This document shows positions 1 to 6,658 of a DNA stretch of 9,106 nt, piece by piece; the first letter of the stretch is position 1; the number at the start of each line of letters is the position of its first letter. Source of the stretch: an uncultured Clostridium sp. (GTDB lineage Bacteria > Bacillota > Clostridia > Lachnospirales > Lachnospiraceae). Under the pieces are notes generated by a model. The model saw only the letters and a list, made by a program, of their open reading frames with translations. It was not told where the DNA came from and searched no databases. The position numbers were made by a program, and so were the translations under genes. The DNA is taken from the NCBI GenBank assembly GCA_902464345.1, contig CABQJA010000081.1, forward strand, positions 1-9,106. Reading direction: 5' to 3'.

Positions 1-41
1 GGCATATTAAGTATGTCGGAAAGGGTTAAAAGGTATAAATT

Positions 42-824
42 ATGTACTTAAATATTGCAAAGGGATTATTGATCCCGTTTTTAGGAACTTCGTTAGGAGC
101 ATTGTGTGTGTTGTTTATGAAAAGGGAAATGAACGCTCAGGTTCGGAAGGCACTGACAGGATTTGCTGCGGGTGTTATGGTGGCGGCCTCTGTCTGGAGT
201 CTGATCATTCCGTCAATCAATCAGTCAGAAGCTATGGGAAAAATGGCATTTGTTCCAGCAGCAGTTGGATTCTGGCTGGGTATTTTGTTCCTGTTATTTC
301 TGGATACAGTTACGCCACATTTGCATATGAATAGTGATGAACCGGAAGGACCTAAGAGTAATCTGAAGAATACAACCAAGCTGGTTTTGGCGGTGACCAT
401 TCACAATATTCCGGAAGGAATGGCTGTTGGTGTGGTTTATGCCGGATTGTTAGCCGAACAGTCAGAGATTACAATGCTTGGGGCACTGGCATTGTCACTT
501 GGAATTGCAATTCAGAATTTCCCGGAAGGAGCGATTGTGTCTATGCCATTGCGAAGCCAGGGAATGAGCCGGAGAAAAGCGTGCTTATATGGGATAGCAT
601 CCGGAGCGGTAGAACCGGTTGCTGCATTGATCACAATCTTGTTGTCATCTATCTTGGTACCGGTATTGCCATATTTCTTAAGCTTTGCAGCCGGAGCAAT
701 GTTATATGTTGTGGTTGAAGAGCTGATACCGGAAATGGCAGAAGGAAAGCATTCCAATATTGGAACACTGATGTTTGCAGCGGGGTTCTCAATTATGATG
801 ATTCTGGATGTGACACTTGGTTAA
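42..824 (+). CDS. ZIP-family divalent metal transporter (ZupT-like)
   Basis: A 260-residue integral membrane protein predicted to move zinc or related divalent cations (Fe, Mn) across the cytoplasmic membrane into the cytosol. The sequence is mostly hydrophobic, with about eight possible membrane segments. It carries the two paired metal-site motifs of ZIP transporters, HNIPEG at residues 121-126 and QNFPEG at 158-163, plus a late EELIPE at 226-231. A short His-containing loop (TPHLHMN, about 91-97) and a polar stretch precede the first motif, where ZIPs have their variable cytosolic loop. The length matches the short bacterial ZupT/GufA-like group. The ATG at 42 follows AAAAGG at 28-33 with good spacing. 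Only 41 bases of upstream sequence are visible, so promoter and regulator cannot be judged. No terminator with a T-run follows the stop. The family call is secure; the metal preference is not readable from sequence. Confidence 0.93.
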   Translation: MYLNIAKGLLIPFLGTSLGALCVLFMKREMNAQVRKALTGFAAGVMVAASVWSLIIPSINQSEAMGKMAFVPAAVGFWLGILFLLFLDTVTPHLHMNSDEPEGPKSNLKNTTKLVLAVTIHNIPEGMAVGVVYAGLLAEQSEITMLGALALSLGIAIQNFPEGAIVSMPLRSQGMSRRKACLYGIASGAVEPVAALITILLSSILVPVLPYFLSFAAGAMLYVVVEELIPEMAEGKHSNIGTLMFAAGFSIMMILDVTLG

Positions 825-838
825 CGGAAATAGCTTAA

Positions 839-862
839 AATAACTCCGAATAACTCCGAATA
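839..862. repeat. 10-bp tandem repeat (AATAACTCCG, 2.4 copies)
   Basis: AATAACTCCG occurs at 839-848 and again at 849-858, followed by a partial third copy AATA at 859-862. The second copy forms the outer part of the left arm of the 20-bp inverted repeat at 850-937. The right arm has only one copy. The extra copy could be a second half-site for a DNA-binding protein or a slippage or recombination duplication at the repeat end. Confidence 0.85.
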
Positions 863-937
863 TGCAAAAATCGGTTGAAAATATAGAAAAGAACCGATAC
901 AATGATATTAAGTATCGTTTTGCATATTCGGAGTTAT
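850..937. repeat. Perfect 20-bp inverted repeat enclosing a promoter
   Basis: The left arm ATAACTCCGAATATGCAAAA (850-869) is the exact reverse complement of 918-937; the arms are separated by 48 bases (870-917). The spacer holds a sigma-A promoter reading rightwards (875-903). It also holds two smaller overlapping inverted pairs that exclude each other: ATCGGTT 870-876 with AACCGAT 892-898, and CGATAC 895-900 with GTATCG 912-917. The right arm ends directly before the ribosome binding site (938-947) of the cyclic-di-GMP phosphodiesterase gene. No T-run follows the right arm, so it is not an ordinary terminator. Candidate roles are recombination sites of an invertible promoter, a two-site operator, or an RNA hairpin in read-through transcripts from the metal transporter gene. 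The repeat is directly seen; its function is inference. Confidence 0.9.
875..903 (+). promoter_or_regulatory. Sigma-A promoter for the EAL gene, inside the inverted repeat
   Basis: TTGAAA (875-880), a 17-base spacer and TACAAT (898-903) match the sigma-A consensus at 5/6 in each box with ideal spacing. Transcription would start near 910-911, giving a leader of about 42 bases. That leader contains the right arm of the inverted repeat but not the left, so the 20-bp hairpin could form only in transcripts that begin further upstream. In the opposite orientation I see no equally good promoter in this spacer. Confidence 0.7.
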
Positions 938-952
938 AGGTGAGGTGACGGA

Positions 953-3196
953 ATGAAACGGAATTCAATGATGCAGCTATGGCTGTCACTGGTATTGTTG
1001 ACAGTGATATTGGTCGTATCAGTACTGTTTTATATTGACAATCTGAATGAGAATTTTGAACGGGAGGTCTTTCGGACGCTGGAGGAGGTGTCTTCACAGG
1101 AGGCGATGGCGATTGAAACCGAGATTCAGCGGAAGCAGGATATGCTCTCGGATCTGTCGCATGTTATGGAAATCGATATAGATGCAGAACCGGATGCTAT
1201 ATTGAAAAGTGTACATACACAATTGCAGCCAATTGTAGAAGAGAATGGATTACGCGGTATGGGAGTCGCCCTGGAAGATGGGAGGGCATATTCAACCAGA
1301 GGCGAGATCATGGATATAAAGGATCAGGAATTTTATCAGAGGGCATGGAACGGAGAAAGTGTATTATCCGGAAGAATTACATTGAATCGGGTGGCGAAGG
1401 ACTATGTGAATGTATATGCAACACCGATTCATGATGAGAAAACCGGTGAGGTGATCGGCGTTCTTTATGCAACGTATAATACGAGAAATTTCAGAGCTAC
1501 GATGGAGACTCCATCCTTTCACGGCGAAGGATACTCCTATATGGTAGATGCGAAGGGAGATACCGTAGTGGATTCTTCGCACGCAACTTCTTTCCAGAAT
1601 ATGGAAAATATTTTTACTTCTATTGAAGAAGCGGATGGAAAGAATGCAACGACGACAAATGAACTGCGTCAGCTGATGGAACAACGAGAGGCAGGAAGGA
1701 TTGTGTTCCGAAATAAAGTAGACAAGTATCTGTACTGCTATCCGTTATCTGTCAATAACTGGTATCTGATGACGGTTGTTCCGGTGAGTGTGGTAGATAC
1801 ACAGATGAATGTTGTGGTACGGAATACGATCATTCTGGTCGTGGTGCTGGCGGGTATCTTTATTGCTATGATTCTGCTGCTTGTGAATCAGTACAGAAAG
1901 AAGCAGGCAGAGTTAAAGACCCTGGCATATGTAGATCCGGTAACCGGTGGTGATACGTTTGCAAAATTCCAGAAGGACTATGAAGAGACAGTCAGTGGTT
2001 GCCCCAATGTGTCATTTGCGCTACTATCGTTGGACTTGAACCGGTTCAAGATGATCAACGATATGTACGGAAGTGAAGAAGGAGATCGGATCCTTCAGAA
2101 CATGGATCGGATCTGGAAGGAAATCTTCCGGGAGCATGAGTATTGCGGACACAGAATGGCAGATCGTTTTGCAGTTCTTCTGACCTATCAGAGCAGGGAG
2201 GAACTGGAGCTCCGGATTCGGGATTATCGGAAGCTGCTCCGCGAAACAACGAAGAATCGATATAATCTGAGCCTGAGAATCGGAGTTTATCTGCTGCAGG
2301 GAACGAAGGAGTCATTCTCAACAGCATATAGCCGCTCTATGATGGCATTTGCCGCGGCAAAGGATTCCGAGAAGCATTTTTACGCATTCTATAATGAAGA
2401 AATGGAAGAACAGCTTATCTGGGAAAAGCTGGTAGAGGATGATTTTGATACCGCATTGAAAAATAGGGAATTTGTGGTGTTCTATCAGGCCAAAATAAAT
2501 GCAGAAACACAGCAGATCACAGGTGCAGAAGCACTGGTGCGCTGGATTCGTCCGGACGGAACAATTATTCCGCCGGGAAGATTTATACCGGTGTTGGAGA
2601 ATAATGATTCTATTGTAGAGCTGGACCGTTATATGTTCCGTGAGGTATGTCTCCAGCAGAAGCAGTGGCTGGATGAGGGGAAGTCAATTGTTCCGGTATC
2701 TGTCAACCTTTCCAGAGTACAACTGGCTGATCGGAATCTGGTTGATTATTATCAGAGGATTCTGGATGAGACCGGATTGCCGCCGGAATATATCGGACTG
2801 GAGTTTACAGAGAGTGCAATGTTTAATAATGAAGAGATTCTGAGAAATACGGTAGATCGTCTTCATGATATGGGAATGAAGGTTTTGATCGATGACTTTG
2901 GCGTGGGTTATTCTTCCATGATGTCATTAAAGGTCATTCCGGTCGATATATTAAAGGTGGATAAGAGCTTTATTGACAGCATCGGAGATGAACGTGGTGA
3001 TAAGATCGTCATCAGTATTATCGAGTTCGCAACTTCTCTTGGTATGAGTGTTACGGCTGAGGGTGTGGAGAATGATGAACAGTATCAGTTCCTGCAGGCG
3101 CATCGTTGTGATGATATTCAGGGATACTATTTCTCAAGACCGGTTCCGGCAGATGAATACGAGAAGCGGTTTCTGAACCGCCGGGCAATCGGATAA
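953..3196 (+). CDS. Membrane-anchored sensor, degenerate GGDEF, EAL cyclic-di-GMP phosphodiesterase
   Basis: A 747-residue protein predicted to hydrolyse cyclic-di-GMP to pGpG in the cytosol in response to an external signal. A signal-anchor helix (about 9-28) and a second membrane helix (about 292-311) bracket an extracellular region (about 30-285) resembling dCache ligand-sensing domains. A GGDEF domain follows (about 320-480). Its signature is MADRF at 402-406 instead of GGDEF, so cyclase activity is not expected, and I see no RxxD inhibitory site. The EAL domain (about 497-742) looks catalytically complete: E526 of the EAL motif, N585, E617, D647-D648 in IDDFGVGYSS, K668, E703 and Q723. 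The ATG at 953 has the strong site GAGGTG at 942-947. A promoter framed by inverted repeats lies just upstream. The EAL assignment is firm; the ligand is unknown, and the degenerate GGDEF may act as a GTP-binding regulatory module. Confidence 0.93.
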   Translation: MKRNSMMQLWLSLVLLTVILVVSVLFYIDNLNENFEREVFRTLEEVSSQEAMAIETEIQRKQDMLSDLSHVMEIDIDAEPDAILKSVHTQLQPIVEENGLRGMGVALEDGRAYSTRGEIMDIKDQEFYQRAWNGESVLSGRITLNRVAKDYVNVYATPIHDEKTGEVIGVLYATYNTRNFRATMETPSFHGEGYSYMVDAKGDTVVDSSHATSFQNMENIFTSIEEADGKNATTTNELRQLMEQREAGRIVFRNKVDKYLYCYPLSVNNWYLMTVVPVSVVDTQMNVVVRNTIILVVVLAGIFIAMILLLVNQYRKKQAELKTLAYVDPVTGGDTFAKFQKDYEETVSGCPNVSFALLSLDLNRFKMINDMYGSEEGDRILQNMDRIWKEIFREHEYCGHRMADRFAVLLTYQSREELELRIRDYRKLLRETTKNRYNLSLRIGVYLLQGTKESFSTAYSRSMMAFAAAKDSEKHFYAFYNEEMEEQLIWEKLVEDDFDTALKNREFVVFYQAKINAETQQITGAEALVRWIRPDGTIIPPGRFIPVLENNDSIVELDRYMFREVCLQQKQWLDEGKSIVPVSVNLSRVQLADRNLVDYYQRILDETGLPPEYIGLEFTESAMFNNEEILRNTVDRLHDMGMKVLIDDFGVGYSSMMSLKVIPVDILKVDKSFIDSIGDERGDKIVISIIEFATSLGMSVTAEGVENDEQYQFLQAHRCDDIQGYYFSRPVPADEYEKRFLNRRAIG

Positions 3197-3214
3197 GGAA
3201 CAGACTGAAAAGAG

Positions 3215-3243
3215 TGGAAAAATCTGTCCATACATGATATAAC
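3215..3243 (+). promoter_or_regulatory. Candidate promoter for prfC
   Basis: TGGAAA (3215-3220), a 17-base spacer and TATAAC (3238-3243) give a moderate sigma-A match (4/6 and 5/6). A start near 3250 would leave a leader of about 25 bases carrying AGGAGG at 3264-3269. No terminator is seen between the EAL gene and this point, so read-through could also supply prfC. Confidence 0.45.
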
Positions 3244-3274
3244 ATTGTAAGACTGACAAAATTAGGAGGCTGTT

Positions 3275-4870
3275 ATGGCACAGGAGTACCAAAAGGAAAT
3301 TGAAAAACGAAGAACATTTGCGATTATATCACACCCGGATGCAGGTAAGACAACATTAACCGAGAAATTCCTGCTTTATGGTGGGGCGATCAATACAGCC
3401 GGTTCGGTAAAGGGAAAGGCAAATTCCAAATATGCGGTTTCTGACTGGATGGGCATTGAGAAGGAAAGAGGTATTTCGGTTACCTCGTCTGTATTACAGT
3501 TTAATTATGATGGATATTGCATTAATATTCTGGATACTCCGGGACATCAGGATTTCTCGGAGGACACTTATCGTACCCTGATGGCAGCGGATTCTGCGGT
3601 AATGGTAATCGATGCATCAAAGGGTGTTGAGGCGCAGACCATTAAGCTGTTTAAGGTATGTGTTATGCGTCATATTCCGATCTTTACATTCATTAACAAG
3701 ATGGATCTGGAGGCAAGAGATTCCTTTGAACTGTTAGATGATATTGAGACAGTTCTGGGTATCAGGACCTGTCCGATCAACTGGCCGATCGGAGCCGGTA
3801 AGCGGTTCAAGGGCGTATATGACCGGGAGACGAAGCAGGTATCTATGTTCCGGGCAGTATCTGTGGGTGGTGCAAAGTCTGCGGCAGAGACCGATTATGA
3901 CCTGAATGATCCTGCACTGAAGGAAGCTGTTGGCGATGAGTTATATCAGCAGTTGCTGGATGAAGTAGAACTGCTGGATGGAGCCAGTGATACCTTTGAT
4001 CAGGAGCTGGTAGATCAGGGAAAGCTGTCTCCGGTATTTTTCGGATCAGCACTTACGACCTTCGGTATCGAGACATTTCTGGAGCATTTCCTGAAGATGA
4101 CGAAGTCACCGCTTCCGAGAATGTCAAATGAAGGTCTGATCGATCCGATCGAGGCACCATTCTCCGGATTTATATTTAAGATTCAGGCAAATATGAATAA
4201 AGCACATCATGACCGGATCGCATTTATGCGGATCTGTTCCGGTAAGTTCGATGCAAGCAAGGATGTCTATCATGTGCAGAGTGGTCGAAAGCTGAAGCTG
4301 TCACAGCCGCAGCAGATCATGGCACAGGATCGGAAGGTAATTGAGGAAGCATATGCGGGTGATGTAATCGGTATTTTTGATCCGGGTATTTTCGCAATCG
4401 GTGATACAATCTGTACGCCGGGAAAGAAGTTCGAATATGAGGGAATCCCGACCTTCGCACCGGAGCATTTCTGCCGACTGGTATCCCTGGATTCCATGAA
4501 ACGGAAGCAGTTCATGAAGGGTGTTACCCAGATCGCACAGGAGGGTGCAATTCAGATATTTAAGGATTATTCTCTGGACATGTCAGAGATTATCGTCGGT
4601 GTTGTCGGTGTTCTGCAGTTCGATGTGCTGAAGTATCGTCTGGAGAATGAGTATAACTGTGAGGTGCGTCTGGAGCCGCTGCCATATAATTATATCCGTT
4701 GGGTAAAGGACCCGGCTACAGATCTGAATAAATTAAAACGGATCAGTGACTGCAAGAAGGTAAAGGATATGAAGGATAATCCGTTGCTTCTGTTTGCCAA
4801 TGAGTGGTCTATCCGGATTGTTCTGGAGAATAATGAAGGACTGGAGCTGGAGGATTTCAAGAAGAACTGA
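3275..4870 (+). CDS. prfC: Peptide chain release factor 3 (RF3), ribosome-recycling GTPase
   Basis: A translational GTPase that removes class I release factors (RF1/RF2) from the ribosome after peptide release and takes part in post-termination quality control. It acts in the cytosol. At 531 residues it is close to the E. coli protein (529). GTPase motifs appear in order: P-loop SHPDAGKTT at 19-27, switch I GISVTSS at 66-72, DTPGH at 87-91 and NKMD at 141-144, with a GSAL segment for the base-recognition loop further on. The HQDFSEDTYRTL stretch after the DTPG motif is typical of RF3 and separates it from EF-G and TetM-type proteins. The ATG at 3275 follows a perfect AGGAGG (3264-3269) at five bases. 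The gene stands 78 bases after the EAL gene with its own candidate promoter. The stop is followed by no clear terminator. Nothing odd is seen. Confidence 0.97.
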   Translation: MAQEYQKEIEKRRTFAIISHPDAGKTTLTEKFLLYGGAINTAGSVKGKANSKYAVSDWMGIEKERGISVTSSVLQFNYDGYCINILDTPGHQDFSEDTYRTLMAADSAVMVIDASKGVEAQTIKLFKVCVMRHIPIFTFINKMDLEARDSFELLDDIETVLGIRTCPINWPIGAGKRFKGVYDRETKQVSMFRAVSVGGAKSAAETDYDLNDPALKEAVGDELYQQLLDEVELLDGASDTFDQELVDQGKLSPVFFGSALTTFGIETFLEHFLKMTKSPLPRMSNEGLIDPIEAPFSGFIFKIQANMNKAHHDRIAFMRICSGKFDASKDVYHVQSGRKLKLSQPQQIMAQDRKVIEEAYAGDVIGIFDPGIFAIGDTICTPGKKFEYEGIPTFAPEHFCRLVSLDSMKRKQFMKGVTQIAQEGAIQIFKDYSLDMSEIIVGVVGVLQFDVLKYRLENEYNCEVRLEPLPYNYIRWVKDPATDLNKLKRISDCKKVKDMKDNPLLLFANEWSIRIVLENNEGLELEDFKKN

Positions 4871-4909
4871 TTTTACGCGAATATTACAGAATCGTAAGAA
4901 GTTTGTAAA

Positions 4910-4938
4910 TTGTTATGTATATAGAAATCAAGTATAAT
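4910..4938 (+). promoter_or_regulatory. Strong sigma-A promoter of the nfeD-SPFH operon
   Basis: TTGTTA (4910-4915), a 17-base spacer and a perfect TATAAT (4933-4938) lie in the 118-base gap between prfC and the NfeD-like gene. Transcription would start near 4945. The leader (to 4988) contains a weak 5-bp inverted pair, TACAA 4951-4955 with TTGTA 4967-4971, of doubtful meaning. This is the best promoter match in the window. Confidence 0.8.
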
Positions 4939-4975
4939 AAAGTAGCGGAGTACAATTACTTCCGGTTTGTAAGAA

Positions 4976-4982
4976 AGGGGAG
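4976..4982 (+). promoter_or_regulatory. Ribosome binding site fixing the NfeD-like start
   Basis: AGGGGAG lies six bases before the ATG at 4989. The in-frame TTG at 4983 touches this site and cannot be served by it, so the ATG at 4989 is chosen. Confidence 0.75.
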
Positions 4983-4988
4983 TTGTGT

Positions 4989-5468
4989 ATGCAGATAGGA
5001 ACTGTGGTCATTATATGGCTGGCACTTGTATTATTGTTTGTTATTACAGAGATCATGACTCTGGGGCTCACCAGTATCTGGTTTGCGGCAGGAGCATTGG
5101 TATCGGCACTGGCAGCAATGTTCGGCGCACCGGTCTGGTTGCAGGTGATACTGTTTATTGTAGTATCGGCGATTTTATTGGCATGTACCAGAAAGTTTGC
5201 AGTGAAACATCTGAATAACCGGTTGGAGAAGACGAATGCAGAGAGTCTGGTAGGAAAGCAGTCGATTGTGATTGAGACGATTGATAATGTGGCACCAAGT
5301 GGAAAAATCCGAATCGGTGATGTGGAATGGACTGCCAGAAGTGTAACAGACGGAATCGTGATTCCGAAGAATCAGAAGGTTGTGATCCGGGAGATTTCCG
5401 GTGTGAAATGTATGGTTGAGCCTGTTGACGGGACCTCGACAGAGACAGCAGCAGAGGAGACCAGATAA
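4989..5468 (+). CDS. NfeD-like membrane protein with C-terminal OB-fold
   Basis: A 159-residue protein of the short NfeD class (no ClpP-like protease domain). The N-terminal half has hydrophobic segments at about 4-22, 27-46 and 48-66. The C-terminal part (about 85-146) reads as the small beta-barrel OB domain of the family, with the typical G-x-I-x-IG-x-x-x-WTA pattern around residues 105-117 (SGKIRIGDVEWTA). Partner proteins of this family bind SPFH/stomatin proteins and are thought to stabilise or organise membrane microdomains; the gene immediately downstream encodes exactly such a partner. The two genes share the strong promoter at 4910-4938 and are 63 bases apart. The acidic, Thr-rich tail (148-159) is probably disordered. 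Family assignment is good; the precise cellular role is unsettled in the family as a whole. Confidence 0.9.
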   Translation: MQIGTVVIIWLALVLLFVITEIMTLGLTSIWFAAGALVSALAAMFGAPVWLQVILFIVVSAILLACTRKFAVKHLNNRLEKTNAESLVGKQSIVIETIDNVAPSGKIRIGDVEWTARSVTDGIVIPKNQKVVIREISGVKCMVEPVDGTSTETAAEETR

Positions 5469-5519
5469 TGTATAGAGTGATTGCCGGAAGGGCAGTTCTT
5501 TATAATGAATAAGAATGAT

Positions 5520-5525
5520 GGAGGT
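5520..5525 (+). promoter_or_regulatory. Ribosome binding site fixing the SPFH start
   Basis: GGAGGT lies six bases before the ATG at 5532. The frame is open further upstream with a TTG at 5481 and an ATG at 5505, but neither has an equally well placed site. Confidence 0.8.
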
Positions 5526-5531
5526 ATTTCA

Positions 5532-6500
5532 ATGGGAATTATTGGAACAGCTGCAGCAGGAGCAGCATTAGCAAGCGGTATGATTGGATTTACGATTTTT
5601 ATTGTTGTAATCCTGATCATTATTGCAGTATCCTGCATTAAGATCGTACCACAGGCATATGCGTATGTCGTAGAGCGACTGGGAACCTATCGCGGAACAT
5701 GGTCTGTAGGTCTTCATTTTAAGGCACCTTTTATTGATAAGGTGGCAAAGCGTGTGACCTTAAAGGAGCAGGTAGTTGACTTTGCACCACAGCCGGTTAT
5801 TACAAAGGATAATGTAACGATGCGGATCGATACGGTTGTATTCTTCCAGATTACAGATCCTAAGCTGTTCTGCTACGGTGTTGAGAATCCGATTATGGCA
5901 ATCGAGAACCTGACAGCTACCACACTTCGTAACATCATCGGTGATCTGGAGTTAGACCAGACACTGACATCCAGAGAGACCATTAATACCAAGATGCGAG
6001 CAACCCTGGATGAGGCAACCGACCCATGGGGTATCAAGGTTAACCGTGTCGAGCTTAAGAATATTATTCCACCGGCAGCCATTCAGGATGCCATGGAGAA
6101 GCAGATGAAGGCAGAGCGTGAGCGCCGTGAGCAGATTCTGATCGCAGAAGGTGAGAAGAAGTCTGCAATTCTTCGTGCAGAAGGTCAGAAGGAGTCATTG
6201 ATCCTTCAGGCAGAGGCTGATAAGCAGGCAGCAATCCTTCGTGCAGAGGCAAAGAAGGAGGCTACAATCCGTGAGGCAGAAGGTCAGGCACAGGCCATCG
6301 AGGCAGTGCAGAAGGCGAATGCAGCCGGACTTGCTTATTTGAACGAGGCAAATCCAAGCGATGCAGTTATTCAGATCAAGAGTCTGGAGGCTTTTGCAAA
6401 GGCAGCAGACGGTCAGGCAACAAAGATCATTATCCCTTCTGAGATTCAGGGACTGGCAGGTCTGGCAAAATCTGTAGTAGAAGTAGCTGCAGAAAAATAA
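5532..6500 (+). CDS. SPFH/Band 7 (stomatin-like) membrane scaffold protein
   Basis: A 322-residue stomatin/QmcA-type protein. A hydrophobic N-terminal segment (about 3-37) anchors it, followed by the SPFH domain (about 40-195) with family stretches such as VPQAYAYVVERLG, the PVITKDNVT region, FFQITDP and WGIKVNRVELKNIIPP. Then comes a long Ala/Glu/Lys/Arg coiled coil made of five contiguous 11-residue repeats (202-256; DNA 6135-6299). The tail (to 322) has the AYLNEANPSDAVIQIKSLEAFAKAADG type sequence seen in stomatins. Such proteins form large oligomers on the membrane and act as scaffolds, sometimes for proteases. The upstream NfeD-like gene is the usual partner, and a strong terminator closes the two-gene unit. 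It could loosely be called QmcA-like; HflK/HflC is unlikely because only one SPFH gene is present, paired with nfeD. The start chosen is the ATG with GGAGGT at 5520. Confidence 0.93.
   Translation: MGIIGTAAAGAALASGMIGFTIFIVVILIIIAVSCIKIVPQAYAYVVERLGTYRGTWSVGLHFKAPFIDKVAKRVTLKEQVVDFAPQPVITKDNVTMRIDTVVFFQITDPKLFCYGVENPIMAIENLTATTLRNIIGDLELDQTLTSRETINTKMRATLDEATDPWGIKVNRVELKNIIPPAAIQDAMEKQMKAERERREQILIAEGEKKSAILRAEGQKESLILQAEADKQAAILRAEAKKEATIREAEGQAQAIEAVQKANAAGLAYLNEANPSDAVIQIKSLEAFAKAADGQATKIIIPSEIQGLAGLAKSVVEVAAEK
6135..6299 (+). repeat. Five in-frame 33-bp units encoding 11-residue coiled-coil repeats
   Basis: Inside the SPFH gene five consecutive units align on the pattern I-L-x-A-E-x-x-K-x-x-A: ILIAEGEKKSA, ILRAEGQKESL, ILQAEADKQAA, ILRAEAKKEAT and IREAEGQAQAI. 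The DNA of the units is also similar (for example CTTCGTGCAGA recurs). An 11-residue period is typical of a nearly straight or slightly right-handed coiled coil, in keeping with the helical wall of SPFH assemblies. Confidence 0.8.
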
Positions 6501-6517
6501 ACAGAATATTATATTAC

Positions 6518-6553
6518 AGAAGCGTAGCAGCTTTCGGGTTGCTACGCTTTTTG
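6518..6553 (+). terminator. Rho-independent terminator of the nfeD-SPFH operon
   Basis: AAGCGTAGCA (6520-6529) pairs perfectly with TGCTACGCTT (6540-6549) around a short loop, followed directly by a T-run (6548-6552). It lies 20 bases after the SPFH stop codon. It isolates the downstream reductase gene from the operon. Confidence 0.92.
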
Positions 6554-6591
6554 TGTTATTTCGGTGCAACTGCCGGGATTATAGTTGAGTA

Positions 6592-6620
6592 TGGAAAAAC
6601 AGACTCTGACATGATAAAAT
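6592..6620 (+). promoter_or_regulatory. Candidate promoter for the reductase-methyltransferase pair
   Basis: TGGAAA (6592-6597), a 17-base spacer and TAAAAT (6615-6620) match sigma-A at 4/6 and 5/6. The start would be near 6627, leaving about 32 bases before the ATG. A promoter is expected here because a strong terminator lies just upstream. The -35 box is identical to the one proposed for prfC. Confidence 0.45.
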
Positions 6621-6646
6621 ATCTGTATATGACGAGAATGATGTTC

Positions 6647-6652
6647 AGGAGG
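6647..6652 (+). promoter_or_regulatory. Ribosome binding site fixing the reductase start
   Basis: A perfect AGGAGG six bases before the ATG at 6659. The frame is open upstream to a TTG at 6539, but that would put the N-terminus inside the terminator hairpin. Confidence 0.88.
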
Positions 6653-6658
6653 CAGATT

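Noticed and set aside
850..937. Inverted repeat as a rho-independent terminator for the metal transporter gene
   Set aside because: The loop would be 48 bases, the stem is AT-rich at one end, and no T-run follows the right arm.
850..937. An 88-bp MITE (miniature transposable element)
   Set aside because: The size and terminal inverted repeats fit loosely, but I see no target-site duplication beside the arms and no second copy in the window. A genome-wide search for the arm would settle it.
789..1097. Open frame on the - strand across the transporter/EAL intergenic region
   Set aside because: It covers the inverted repeat and the start of the EAL gene, has no sensible ribosome binding site and encodes no recognisable protein; it is an antisense shadow.
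2055..2327. Open frames on the - strand within the EAL gene
   Set aside because: They are opposite a well-conserved coding frame and have no start signals or recognisable content.
4868..4897. Possible terminator after prfC (TTACG ... CGTAA)
   Set aside because: The stem is only five base pairs with a long loop and no T-run.
5481..5531. Longer N-terminus for the SPFH protein (TTG 5481 or ATG 5505)
   Set aside because: The GGAGGT at 5520-5525 serves the ATG at 5532; the extra residues are not part of the hydrophobic anchor.
6539..6658. Upstream extension of the reductase from a TTG at 6539
   Set aside because: It would begin inside the terminator hairpin; the ATG at 6659 has a perfect AGGAGG and starts exactly at the Rossmann fold.
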